DNA from: Pseudeuparius sepicola
Lineage: Eukaryota; Arthropoda; Insecta; Coleoptera; Anthribidae
Direction: 5' to 3'
Length of the DNA: 64,000 nt
Assembly: GCA_963920635.1 (NCBI GenBank)
Contig: OY987298.1
Span: 70,453,949-70,517,948 of the forward strand
A model generated the notes under the pieces. It was not told the DNA's origin. It did no database searches and saw nothing but the letters and a program-made list of their open reading frames with translations. A program made the translations under genes and the position numbers. Shown in pieces: positions 45,931 through 57,300 of this stretch (positions are counted from its first letter, which is position 1; each line of letters begins with the position of its first letter).

Positions 45931-47043
45931 TGAAATACTGTGAAAGAGCTATACATCTTACAACGCTGCACGGTGGAATTGGGGGGATCCGCCGGAACCG
46001 GCCTCAGTTTCAGCTGGTCCCGGCAAGGTCAAGGACCCATGGCTGTAACGTCGGGAAAAGGGGTTTTAATAGCGTTTTAAAAAAAATTATTTCTGACATT
46101 AATATGCACTTTAGAAAAATTTTAATTGCATAGGCGTAACAAGTGCATTTTTCCCGACCTGCCCTTAAAATTTCTGTACTTATCAAAGTTACACCCTGTA
46201 TAAGTATTATATACCATTTTGATGATAAAATTATGACTGATCGAATGGCACACTAGGGAAGTTTCCTCTAATCGAATTTCGAGACAAAAGGCTAATCAGC
46301 GGATGAAGTATTACCAAATTACACTACTAGCACATATAATTTTCCTCAAATGTGTTGCATTAATTAATAATTTGAATATAAAATGAAGATTTTATAAATC
46401 TTCATTCGTTTTGCCGACGAGGGTTTCTACATCACAATAGTTCCCGAAAACTGCCGAACGCTGGCTCAGAAGAAGAAATAAAAATAATTGGACATTGTGA
46501 AATATCCTTCAGCTGACAGCGGACAACATAACCAGCAAATCCAAACTTTGGACACTTTTGTGTTTGATGATAGCTTTTGTCATAGAAATATATTATTTAT
46601 TTTTATCTTCTAGTCTAAACAATAATAAAGAAGAGGAAGGCAGGAGTATAAAGGATTAATTTTTCTATTTACTGTGGGGAAAGGTAGGTAGGAAATCCCA
46701 GATTAAATTATCTTGATGTAATTAAGTTGTTGGGTTTACAGCTTAGGTATGTATTTATCCTTTACAGGTACAAGTTTATCAGCATTATGTATTTTTGCAG
46801 TGTGTTTACGTTGTGTTAGTAAGAGATTCTGATAAAAGAAATAAACCACAGTTTCCTTTTATCTGGCGCAATGGGCACGGTCACAAACATTTTGTTAGTA
46901 TTATCGGACGTATTTGTGCAATAGCTAACAAAGCACTTTTTTGTCACTGTGAAGAAATACACACAAATACAACTCCTTTCGATGATTCTCAGTATTCTTT
47001 GCCGTCGAAATAGGAAAATATTATTGTTGTGTCCAGTGTGTCC
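45931..47043. other. Stretch flanking the P-like element
   Basis: A 72-codon plus-strand frame (46795-47013) begins near a TATTTTTGCAG acceptor-like sequence and reads like coding sequence (F-P-F-I-W-R-N-G-H-G-H), but I do not recognise it. It ends about 40 bp before the P-like element, so it could be a disrupted host or transposon exon. Confidence 0.3.
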
Positions 47044-47239
47044 ACGTCCACCTATGAATAAAGAACCCCAGGAAGGAGCCAAACCTCTATGGGCATTATA
47101 AAATACATGAGACGGAAATCGCTCTGTATGAAGATCGAATTTTGAGTTTTGACACATATTTTCATATCTGACAGTTGTCACGATGGTTTGTGCTATTATT
47201 TCTGTAGTTCTTCGATAAGTACTTTCTGGAGATCTATTT

Positions 47240-47292
47240 ATGGTTAACTGTGCAGCCTGCGGCTATTCCGTGACTACCAGAACAAAAAGTAA
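47240..47292 (+). pseudogene. P-like transposase exon 1 (THAP, first Cys pair)
   Basis: ATG at 47240 begins M-V-N-C-A-A-C-G-Y-S-V-T-T-R-T-K, with the Cys-x2-Cys pair that opens a THAP zinc finger. It lies 188 bp inside the left terminus. Two overlapping donors exist; only the downstream one (GTAATT at 47293) joins exon 2 in frame, while the better-looking GTAAGT at 47289 would shift the frame. The exon is typed as pseudogene because the whole transposase is broken downstream. Confidence 0.65.
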
Positions 47293-47760
47293 GTAATTTT
47301 GTAATTAATTTTTTTTTGGATAACATTGTGTTCCGACTTTATTCAAACTAACTTTAGAGGCCAAGAGGTCATGCACCAAGCGCCAGAGGCGTATCATTGT
47401 GTAGGTACTTATACTTCTTCCTGGGTGGAAGTGTAAATTTAAAATTAGTACCAAGAATTCTCAAATTTAAAGAAAACATTGAAGGCATAGATAGATAGAT
47501 AAACATGCCTTATAATTTTTGGCCTGTATTGCAATGATTTCATGGAAAATGAGGATTATTTCTTGAAACAATTCAATGTACCTTTTTGAAGATTCATAAT
47601 TTGTTAATGTTATTCTAAAAAATGTGTGGGTACCTACTAATATACATACTGTACATTATATAATAATCTCTAGAGTATATTTTTAATTTATGCTTGAGTG
47701 AGGAAACGTTATAAAAAAACTGTTTTTATAAAGCACTGAGGTTATTCACATTTTTTTTAG

Positions 47761-47950
47761 ATTTCCTCAAAATGCACAACGAATAAACTTTTGGATTAAG
47801 TTTACGTACAGACCAGGTTGGACACCAAAAGAATATAGTTTCCTATGTTCACGCCACTTTGCTGAAGAATGTTTCGATCAAACATTTTGGATAAAAGTAG
47901 GACTATTGCGAACTTACTTGCCTACTATCGAAGTGCCTCGATTAAAATAT
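47761..47950 (+). pseudogene. P-like transposase exon 2 (rest of THAP domain)
   Basis: The exon follows TTTTTTTTAG and ends at GTAAGTATAG. It encodes F-P-Q-N-A-Q-R-I-N-F-W-I-K-F, then S-F-L-C-S-R-H-F-A-E-E-C-F, then T-Y-L-P-T-I-E-V-P. This supplies the F-P motif, the Trp, the Cys-x2-His zinc ligands and an AVPTIF-like box, so with exon 1 the C2CH THAP domain is complete. THAP domains direct P transposase to internal sites of the element. The exon is undamaged, in contrast to the transposase body. The following intron carries the Merlin and hairpin insertions. Confidence 0.75.
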
Positions 47951-48187
47951 GTAAGTATAGTTTTATGAACATGTCCATAATTCAGTTTTTATTAAGTTCG
48001 AAATATACTAAATCATTGACTAAGTCTGTGCCCAAGATATATACAAACCTTAATTATTACTATTAAGTATACTATATGTTGCCGGCACACATTGGAAACT
48101 GATTCACGTTGAAATGATCTTAGTGTTATTTCCATTTTGTTAGTTAAATAAATAAACGAATTTACTCCATGTAGGAGTAGAATTTAT

Positions 48188-49725
48188 GGTGCTGGTCCGG
48201 TATGCACTCTACAGTATGACGAACTGGTCTGGCTTGCGATCTACAGTAATTGTGTGATCTACAGTATAAGTTTACATTTTTTATTGATTGTTTAGATTAA
48301 TATTAATAAGAAATAATAGATATTGGTATGTACTTAATTTTTTTTTATTAAAATGAAAAATAATGAAATACTATATAATTAATCACAAATAGACTCTCCT
48401 AATGTCTTCCAAAAATGATAGGAATCTACATGGAGCGTCTTTCCTTAAATTTCTCCATGCCACAAAATCCAAGTGGCTCTGTAGCATATGGTGAGGTACA
48501 CTTCTTTTCTTCTTCATTAATTCCACTTTAGCATCCAACCATTTTCGTTCTATTCTTTGGGTGTGCGCTCCGGAGTCAGGATCAACATAGTTGTGTTGGT
48601 GATTAACTGAATTGTGCACATATCCAAGCCGTGATAAAGACCGGTAAGCGGGCCATTCATCGAAATGGATATACGATCCTGCTTCAACTTCACGCTGAAT
48701 GATGGGAATCAACGTGGCAGCATCCCTCCTTGCAACGACGAAAAAACGGACATGTGTTTTTGTTGCCAACCCATACACCCATCCACCATCTACTTGACTG
48801 CCGTGGTTCCGATTATTCTCGACTCCCCTGTTGTATTTTCTCCGGCCTGAAAATTTGGATTCATCGATTTAGACGGGATCATCCGCGGTTCCTCTCAGCT
48901 GTCCTTGTACGTCAACTGACACCATCTTGCTGCACACCTCCCGGCACATGTTGAACCAATCAACGATGCATCTCGACTTCTTCCTGTATGCTGCATTGCA
49001 TCTTCTATGGACGTATCGAAAATAAAGTACCAAACCAATTCCAAAATCGAGCAAAAGCTGAGTTTGCAGTTTAATCTGTCATTGATATCGGTATAGTGGA
49101 AGAAACGATTTCCAGTCCGTAAGGACCTCATAGTCTGGCATCCTCTTCTGGGGCAACGAAGAACAGGATAAAACTCCCCTTTCCTGTTTTTCCGCCGCTT
49201 CTCTAGCATCTCGGATCCACATCGTGTGCACGGATCGGCATCATCTTCAATTTGCAGCAGGTGATGTTCTTGTAGATATGCCGTAGCTGCGGCCTCGGAT
49301 GGAATGACCGTGTTGTAAAACTCCTTTGTCAACATGATGTTAGTGCAGCAGATACAAATTGCAGAATAAGATGTCAATAAAAATGTACCCTTATTTATAC
49401 TCCTATATTAAATTAAGATCAAATAGCAGGTGCCTATCCAAATATTTATCGTGAATAATAATGACAATACGGTTATAATAAAATCATAAAGGTTAATAGG
49501 CATAAAGGGTTTTTATTGACTTGTTTGGGGTGCAAAGAACAATTATGCAAATTAATAATTATGAAATTATTATTATATTTCTATTTGCATACTTGTTGGC
49601 GACAGTTCTTTTCTCCCCAAACAGGTGAATAAAACGGTATAATTTTAACGTAGATCGCATAACAGAATAGAGTACTTGAAGGTGTAGATCATATTTTCAC
49701 GTAGAGGGCATACCAGACCAGCACC
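48188..49725 (-). mobile_element. Merlin element
   Basis: The inverted termini of about 25 bp are GGTGCTGGTCCGGTATGCAC... on the left and GGTGCTGGTCTGGTATGCCC... on the right (reverse complement), with two mismatches. They are flanked by GAATTTAT (48180-48187) and GAATTTTT (49726-49733), an 8-bp duplication with one mismatch. Merlin elements make 8-9-bp duplications and encode an IS1016/ISXO2-like transposase, which is present on the minus strand. It inserted in the long intron of the P-like transposase gene. Confidence 0.85.
48383..49377 (-). pseudogene. Merlin transposase (ISXO2-like), broken
   Basis: The N-terminal zinc ribbon shows C-T-R-C-G and L-R-C-P-R-R-G-C (49200-49270). Then come S-I-E-D-A-M-Q-H-T-G-R-S and, after a frame change, V-D-W-F-N-M-C-R-E-V-C-S. 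An in-frame TAA precedes I-D-E-S-K-F-S-G-R-R (first catalytic Asp, near 48870). Another frame change leads to Y-I-H-F-D-E-W-P-A-Y-R-S (second Asp, near 48665) and T-Q-R-I-E-R-K-W (Glu, near 48550). The full DDE triad is present and length is close to family norm, but one stop and two frameshifts inactivate it. The frame between the breaks is well preserved, indicating moderate age. Confidence 0.85.
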
Positions 49726-49815
49726 GAATTTTTTTATAGTATATCCTAAACTAAAAATGATAGATATTTATATGGGGTGTTCCATTAAAAAAGTAAGTCT
49801 GCATCATACTATATA

Positions 49816-51065
49816 CAGTGTGTTTCAGTTTAAGTGGCGACAATTCATTATTTTTTAACAGGGCGGCTATTTTCGAAAACTTTTTTTTTTTAATATGGTA
49901 CTCCAAAAGCTCTACATCCTGGTACATGCTATTTTAAAATTCGCCCTTTCCCTAGCCTACTACGATAACAAATAAGACCCCAAAAATGAAGAAAGTATAT
50001 TAGGCATTATTTTACGAAAAAAACAAATATCTCTATCGATTTTAGCACATCTGGATACCCCGAATCCCAAGTTTCAATGTCGTAACTTATACCGAGTGTT
50101 CACAATTTAGGTGCAAAAAATGAAAAAATCGACTTTTTGAGAGTGCCCTGTGTAAACGATACTGAGTCCCTTCCAAATGTTAGGTTGCCAATGTATTGGG
50201 AGCCTCCTACTCTATCAATTTGCACAATATCATCCGCTTATCTAATACACAGTGTTCATAATAAATATAAAAAAAATTCATAATAAATATCAAAAAATTC
50301 TGTACGATTATTTTGTTACTACATGTGCCACGAAATTTTAAAAACTAAGTCTATATTTTTATTCTTGCTTCTAATTTACAGGAAATATGCATTGTGTTAC
50401 TTTAAATCAATTCAAATAAAAATTTTAAAAATACCTAATTATTTAATTTTTACTTTTTTTTACAGACTAGTACAGAAAAGTAAGGAAAAATAACAAAAGG
50501 TCGGTACATAATTAAGTTTTAGAAGCAAGAATAAAAAGATAGACTTAGTTTTTAAAATTTCGTGGCACACGTAGTAACAAAATAATACAAATAATTTTTT
50601 CGACATTTCCGTATTTATTATGAACACTCTGTATTAGATAAGCAGATGATATTGTGCAAATTGATAGAGTAGGTAACTCCCAATCCATTGGCAACCTAAC
50701 ATTTGGAAGGGACTCAGTATCGTTTACACAGGGCACTCTCAAAAAGTCGATATTTTCATTTTTTGCACCTAAATTGTGAACACTCGGTATAAGTTACGAC
50801 ATTGAAACTTGGGATTCGGGGTGTCCAGATGTGCTCAAATCGATAGAGATATTTGTTTTTTTCGTAAAAAAATGCCTAATATACTTTCTTCATTTTTGGG
50901 GTCTTATTTGTTATCGTAGTAGGCTAGGGAAAGGGCGAATTTTAATATAGCATGTACCAGGATGTAGAGCTTTTAAAGTACCATACTTTAAAAAAAAAAG
51001 TTTTCGAAAATAGGCCGCCCCGTTAAAAAATAATGAATTGTCGCCACTTAAAGTGAAACACACTG
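49816..51065. mobile_element. 1250-bp TA-flanked hairpin element
   Basis: Arms of about 560 bp (49816-50385 and about 50510-51065) are reverse complements starting CAGTGTGTTTCAGTTTAAGT. TA lies outside both ends (49814-49815 and 51066-51067). Shared words include CTACATCCTGGTACATGCTA and ATCATCCGCTTATCTAATAC-type text. The loop of about 125 bp contains no gene. It is a Tc1/mariner-type MITE sitting in the same intron as the Merlin element. Confidence 0.8.
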
Positions 51066-51182
51066 TAGATACCTATACTTCTTTTCTACGACTTCCCTAC
51101 CACTAAAAAATGCATTTACTTCCAGCTAGTTTAAGTGAATCACCCCCTACAATACATGTCATAACTGCTGCTTTTATTTTAG

Positions 51183-51830
51183 GTCAGGACGTTTAATCCA
51201 GTTTATACGAGACCGATAAAAGAAACTGTGTCTAAAGAGAATGACGACATAGAAGCTTCGAACAACTTCACCTTCTACCAAAATATCGCCTACATGTGCA
51301 CCCAGACACTCCTCAAAAAAGGGAATTAAAGAGGAAAATCAGTGACTTGCAAAAATTATACATCTTAAAGAGTCACAAAATACGAAATGTGAAATTAGAA
51401 GAGCAAGACAAGCAAGAAACTATTTTATTTGAAAATTTTAAAACAAATACAGACGTAATTCAGAGATTGTTTCAAAAAACACAAAATAAGGGGGTAAGAA
51501 AAACATTTGAGCATTCTGTACGTTCTTTTGCTGTGACTCTACATTTATTTTCTCCTAGAGCTTATGCCTATGTAAGGCAACGATTTTGAAATAGTTTATC
51601 TCACCCAAAAACGTTATAGCATAGTATTCCTCTATAGATGCTCAACCAGGTTTCACTACAGAAGCATTTAATTTTTTTTAAATCAAAAGTGGAACATTCT
51701 GATAAAAAAAGGTCTGTTATGTTCCCTCGTTTTTGACGAAATTGCATCATTTGGAATATACTAATGACAAATATTATGGGTATGTAGATTGTGGAAATGC
51801 AATACATGGGGGTAACATGGAAAATACCAA
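51183..51830 (+). pseudogene. P-like transposase, coiled and N-terminal catalytic segment
   Basis: After an acceptor (TTTTATTTTAG at 51182) the text gives T-P-Q-K-R-E-L-K-R-K-I-S-D-L-Q-K-L, a basic coiled segment. Then come F-A-V-T-L-H-L-F-S-P-R-A-Y-A-Y-V, N-S-L-S-H-P-K-T-L and, in another frame, L-V-F-D-E-I-A-S-F-G. The order and phrases match THAP9/P-element transposases: leucine-zipper-like region, the F-A-L-T-L-H-F-Y-S-P phrase, and the start of the RNase H fold with its first Asp. At least two frameshifts and stops are present, and the exon's entry phase from exon 2 also needs a frameshift. The GTP-binding insertion and remaining catalytic residues are absent. The BEL element begins about 150 bp later. 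Confidence 0.7.
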
Positions 51831-51983
51831 TAGTTCATTTCAATTATATATTTATATTTTATTTAAGGGCCAATAAATTGTTATAACATTTGCAAGTGGT
51901 GTTATTTATTTAGCTCCATTATGATTATTCAAGGTGTTTTATTTAAATTTTCTCTCGTGTCATTCAGATTTTCTTATATTACC

Positions 51984-52461
51984 TGTCGCGTCTTGCCATG
52001 TTAAATAAGCTAAATAAGTAGTATTTGCAGTTGCCTAATTGCTGCAGGACCATTTCCTTAAAATTGCTATCCTTATCTACCTTTCCATTTCCCACCATGT
52101 GTCCAATCAGCAAGAAGGAAGAACCCGCGCCGCCTGCGCATTGAACCGGAAGAAGAAGCTGAAGCGCACTTGCCTTGTGAAAGTGACCGAAAGAAAAAGA
52201 CGCATTTTAACTCCGAACGAAAGTGTCGGGCTATTTCTCACCGTAAGTGCGGTTTATCCCCCAAAATTAAACTAAACTATATAGTTGAACTGTCTCGCGA
52301 GATCGCGGCCGCGAATTGAAGACTCCGGGAACACCAAACACCCAAGAGACCACTTGTCGGCACCCGGCAGACATCGACAAAAGGTAGGACACATGGAAAT
52401 CTTTTTCCCTTGAATCAGCGCCTCCTAATCTCTATAACCCGGACCCTACCGGTCCTAATCA
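51984..52461 (+). repeat. BEL 5' LTR
   Basis: It begins TGTCGCGTCTTGCCATG and ends CCGGTCCTAATCA. Compared with the 3' LTR it carries a roughly 25-nt extra segment near 52046-52078 and about five scattered substitutions or single-base indels. The remainder appears identical by eye. Confidence 0.9.
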
Positions 52462-52463
52462 GA

Positions 52464-52481
52464 TGGTCCTTCGTCCCCGGG
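52464..52481 (+). other. Candidate primer-binding site
   Basis: TGG starts two bases after the 5' LTR, followed by TCCTTCGTCCCC. A TGG here is expected to pair with the CCA end of a tRNA. The tRNA species was not identified. Confidence 0.45.
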
Positions 52482-52966
52482 ATACTCTCCCGTCTGAAAA
52501 TTGTCCATTTTCTGCCTCAAAATAATTTTAAATTGGGTTTTAAAATTTTGTTCCCGCCAATTCGAAATTTGGCGTCCGCCATATCTCCATTTCCAAACTT
52601 GAACACTTTTGCGCACTCGGGTAATTTCACGCTCCATCCCTGTCCTCTATATTGCATTATTCGGCACGCACGATTCCCCTCAGTGGGTATCTCTCTCGCA
52701 CATATGGCTCTTGTGATCTTGTATCCTTGTTGGTCGCCGGTCTCTGGCTTTGGCCTTATCAGTTTGCCGCCGGCCACACGTGCGCGTTTGTTTACATTTT
52801 GAAGTCTGAAAATTTTCGCCCAAGACACTTTGAATCTGCCGATTTAACCTATATATTTTGTGGATTTAACCAGGTTGTAGATCGCGGATAATCACTTATA
52901 TAAAAAAACTCGCGCTTTTTGGTGCGGTTTGTTAGTATTTAATCGTGGTATTTACGTGGATTTAAA

Positions 52967-54300
52967 ATGAGTGCAGAAGCAAAAAAGTTGAAAATACTTT
53001 CGGCGCAGCTAACGATAGAACTCGCGGCGATACGCGACACGTACGCGGTGGCCGAAAAATGTTTAACCGATCATTCGCTGCACCATAACTTTAAATCGCG
53101 ACATGAAAAATTGGAAGCGAGTTATAGACAATTTCATGAGTTACACTCGAACGTGATCGCTCTTGTATCCACTCAGGAAACCGGGTTAGAAGAGCAACTC
53201 CAGCAAGCCAAGCAATTTGATGATATATATATCATGAAATAAATGCTATTTACACTAAGCTTTTCGGCGATAGCAACAATACAACTGTGAATACTAGTTC
53301 AAGTTCGCATCATGCATTAAATAAGGTGAATGTTCGATTGTTTTAGAAACTTTTGACGGTGATTTACGCGCATGGCAAACTTACATATCTGTTTTTGATA
53401 GCATGGTTCACGAAAATGAGAATTTATCAAATATTGACAAATATAATTACTTGCTGTCCTCGGTAACCGGTCCTCCTCGCTCTATTCTCAAACGTACACC
53501 ATTGTGTGGTGCCAATTATTTAGTAGCTTACAATGCGCTGCGCAAACGTTATGATAACAGGCGTGCTATAGCGTCCTCTCATTGGCAAGCTTTGGAAACA
53601 TCCAGAAAAATAAGTCCAGGTAATTTGTAAGCGCTGCGGGCCTTGTTGGATACCTTTATGGAAAACACAGCAGTTTTAACAAATTTAGGGTATAATCCTG
53701 ACCAGTGGGACTTTCCACTATACAACCTGTTACTCGATCGGATTGATGATTCATTGGCTGATTTGTTTGAGGTAGAATGCAGCAAAATGCTGGAACTAGC
53801 AGAAAATCAGCATCACGTGTATCCTATTTTGGTGGATTTTCTAGAAAATAAATGCAAAGCTTTAATTAGAAAACCATCCCGATTAGTGCCCCAAAGTAGT
53901 TCTCGTAACTCCCCATGTAAAGAGGATTTTCCAAAAAAATCACACTCGTCTCTGGTCGTAAATAATACCGATTCTAATACAGTATCGTCTAAATGTCCGG
54001 TGTGTTCACAGGCTCACGCCATTTACAAATGTCGTAAGTTCTTGGACAAATCTCCCATTGATCGTTACAATCTCATTCGAGCTCGAAAGTGGTGTACCAA
54101 TTGCTTGGGTACGAAACACACTTCGGGTCATTGCAATTCAAATTTTGTCTGCCACACCTGTTCTCAACGTCACCATGGTTTACTACATTTTGATTCCTAT
54201 ACCTCAACCTCCGCTGCCCCTTCCACCTCGGAAGTCGTGGCTCCTGAAACAGCTTCAACTCCTCCGGCCTCTAATGTGTCAGAGGCTCCAAGTACTTCAC
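52967..54300 (+). pseudogene. BEL gag (DUF1759 and zinc knuckles)
   Basis: ATG at 52967 begins MSAEAKKLKILSAQLTIELA. The frame breaks in a TATATATA run near 53225, and the following text in another frame includes T-F-D-G-D-L-R-A-W-Q-T-Y and H-E-N-E-N-L-S, the DUF1759 capsid-like region of BEL/Pao gag. An in-frame TAA interrupts at 53628. Three Cys/His clusters follow: C-P-V-C-S-Q-A-H with C-R-K-F, C-T-N-C-L-G with H-T-S-G-H-C, and C-H-T-C-S-Q-R-H-H-G. These are the zinc knuckles that package RNA. A Ser/Thr/Pro-rich linker leads into the protease. One frameshift and one stop make it non-functional. Confidence 0.85.
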
Positions 54301-57300
54301 GGTCACCAGGTGTATCTCTCATCACCAAAAAATCAGATAAAATTGTTTTATCAACCGCACTGGTTGACGTTCGTGACGCCTGGGGAAATTATCAGCCGGT
54401 GAGAGTTGTGCTAGATGGAGCTAGCACCTCGCATTTTATTACAAGCAAAGTATTGCAGCGTCTAGGTCTCTCAAAATATCAGGTTGCTCAGGAGATTGGT
54501 GGAATTGCTTTGATGTCTACCAAGGTTTCATCAGGTGTGATGTGTAGCCTAAAACCTCGGAACTCAGTTGGTCCTGTATTCAATTTAGAATTCACTGTTT
54601 TGCCTCGGATTTGTGGAAATATTCCAGATGTACCCCTTCAACTCTCTAAATTTCCCCAGTTCTCTCAAATTGCGTTCGCTGATCCAGTGCCACATGTGCC
54701 CCGAGCGCAGAATTAACTGGTTTCATAGTCAAGGAGGGTAAAATCTCTACCACTCTTGATGAGCCCACGGCGTTGAATACCATGTTCGGTTGGGTTCTCT
54801 CTGGCAACGTAAATTCTCTTACATCACCTAATAATAATACTCTCTCGCCTTCTGTAAACACAGCCTTATTGGTTTGTAAGTCCTGTCATATTGAAGACAC
54901 TGTCAGGAGGTTTTGGGAATTGGATGGGGTTCCTGAATGTCTCGGAAATCGTTTGTCACCGGAGGAACAGAAAGCTGAAGAATTTTTTGTGTCCACGGTG
55001 TCTATAACTGACGAAGGGCGATATGTCGTCTCATTGCCATTTAAAGACCCCTCTCCACAGTTTCCTGGGTCTAAAAAAGTTGCCCTGCGCAGATTTCTAC
55101 GTTTGGAAAAGAGACTTCTGACAGATTCCAATCTGTATGAACAGTACAAGACTTTCATGCAGGAGTACCTTAATTTGGAGCACATGTATCCATCCTCAAG
55201 CGCAAATAATTCTAATTGTTCCTATTTTATCCCTCATCATTGCATCGTGCGCCCGGATAGCACCACCACAAAACTCCGCGTGGTTTTCGATGCCTCGGCA
55301 AAAGCTCACAATAACAAATCGCTCAATGATGAATTACTTGCCGGGCCCAAATTGCAACAAGATATTTTTGCTCTCTTGCTCCGCATGAGACTGCACTCAG
55401 TCGTATTCATAGCGGATATGAAACAAATGTATCGACAAATTGTCGTTGCTGAGAGCGATAGAAATTATCAAAAAATTCTCTGGAGATTTTCTCCTTCTCA
55501 AAATATCCAAGAATACATACTCACCACTGTCACATCTGGACTTAATTGTTCTCCCTTCTTAGCACTTCACACAATACTCAAACTTGCTCAAGATTACAAA
55601 AAGGAATACCCTGAGGCATCGAATATCCTCGAACATGATGTTTATGTGGACGATGTTATTTCTGGGTGTAATTCGATCTCTCATGCTCTTAAACTTCAGA
55701 GCGAACTCATATCGCTTCTCAACCTCGCAGGCATTTCCTTACGCAAATGGACCAGTAATTGTCCAGAAATCGTTTCTCACCTACCCCCTGAAGATGTTCA
55801 ACTCAACCCTCTCTCGTTTGACAAAGATATTAACCCAGTGGTTAAGGTGTTAGGCCTTCGATGGCACGCATCCTTGAATGTTTTCTCTTATGTCTCTCCT
55901 CCTGAGGTCGCTCGTATTTTTGACCCCATTGGGTTTCTTGCTCCGGCAACTCTTTCGCTCAAAGTAATGATCCAATTCTTATGGGTTTCTGGTGTGGATT
56001 GGGATGATGTCCCTCCGCAAAAGATCGTTGCTGCTTACAATCGCTTTAGAGAAGAACTCCCTTTTCTTTCCCAATTGAAATTGCCTCGAATGATTGTGCC
56101 TAGTGATGGGAAATCCGTAGAACTTCACGGTTTCTGTGACGCCTCGGAAAAAGGGTATGCATGTGTCATTTATGCAAGGTTTGGCAATAAGGAGGGTTAC
56201 TTTACTAGACTGATTTGTGCCAAGTCAAAAGTGGCACCTCTTAAAAGAAACTCGGTTCCTCGGTTGGAGCTCTGTGGTGCTTTACTTTTGGCTAATCTCC
56301 TGCACTTTGTTTTGAAGGTTTATACGTCGAAATTAGATATTTCTGATATTGTGGCGTGGACAGACTCAACGGTTGTACTTTGCTGGATAAGAGACTCTCC
56401 CCATAATTGGACCACTTTTGTGTCCAACAGAGTAACCAACATACAGGAAATAATCGCTCCGTCCAAATGGCAACATATCTCATCTTCTCTCAACCCTGCC
56501 GATCCAACCTCGCAAGGGCTCGCTGCGAGTGAGTTACTCGATTGTGAGCTATGGTGGGCGGGACCGTCATTTCTTCGCTGTTCGCCAGAACATTGGCCCC
56601 CAAATAAGCCCCAGCTATTAGATGCTCCTCCAGAAATGCGTCAACTCTCTCTCCTTGTCTCAAAAGGTGATGTTCATTTCATAAATTCTCTTTTAGACAA
56701 ATACTCTCATATTCGTAAAATACAACAAATCATTTGCTATATTCGACGCTTTATCATTAATACTCAAAACCCAAAATTTCCACGTATTGGTGTTATCACA
56801 CTCTCTGAGTATTCAGAAGCACTTTTGTTAATTGTAAAAGTAATACAACACGAAGTTTTTTCGGAAGAAATTTCGCGTCTCAAACAACAAAAACCCCTAC
56901 CGAAATCCTTAAGGAAATTGACGCCTTTCTTGGATGAGCGACAAATCTTGCGTGTAGGTGGTCGTTTATCTCACTCTGCTCTAAAGTATTCTTATAAACA
57001 TCCTATGTTATTACCAGGAAATCACCGGCTCACCAGCACAACAGTTTCGGATACTGTCGGCTAAACGTTGTATTCGCAAAATCCTTAGTTCTTGCTATAC
57101 GTGTTTCCGGGTAAACCCTAAGTCGACTCAACCCTTGATTGGCGACTTACCTCCTGTACTGTGGCGGTCCACCCTGTATATCGTGTCCGGAGCCGCCTTC
57201 GCACCGCGTACTGCCGGTCGTGGAGAGCAAGCAGTGCGTGCCTTGAGTTCGGTGGCTACTTATAGTTGCTTGTAAGTGATTTGAGTGTCTAAGGCCCCGA

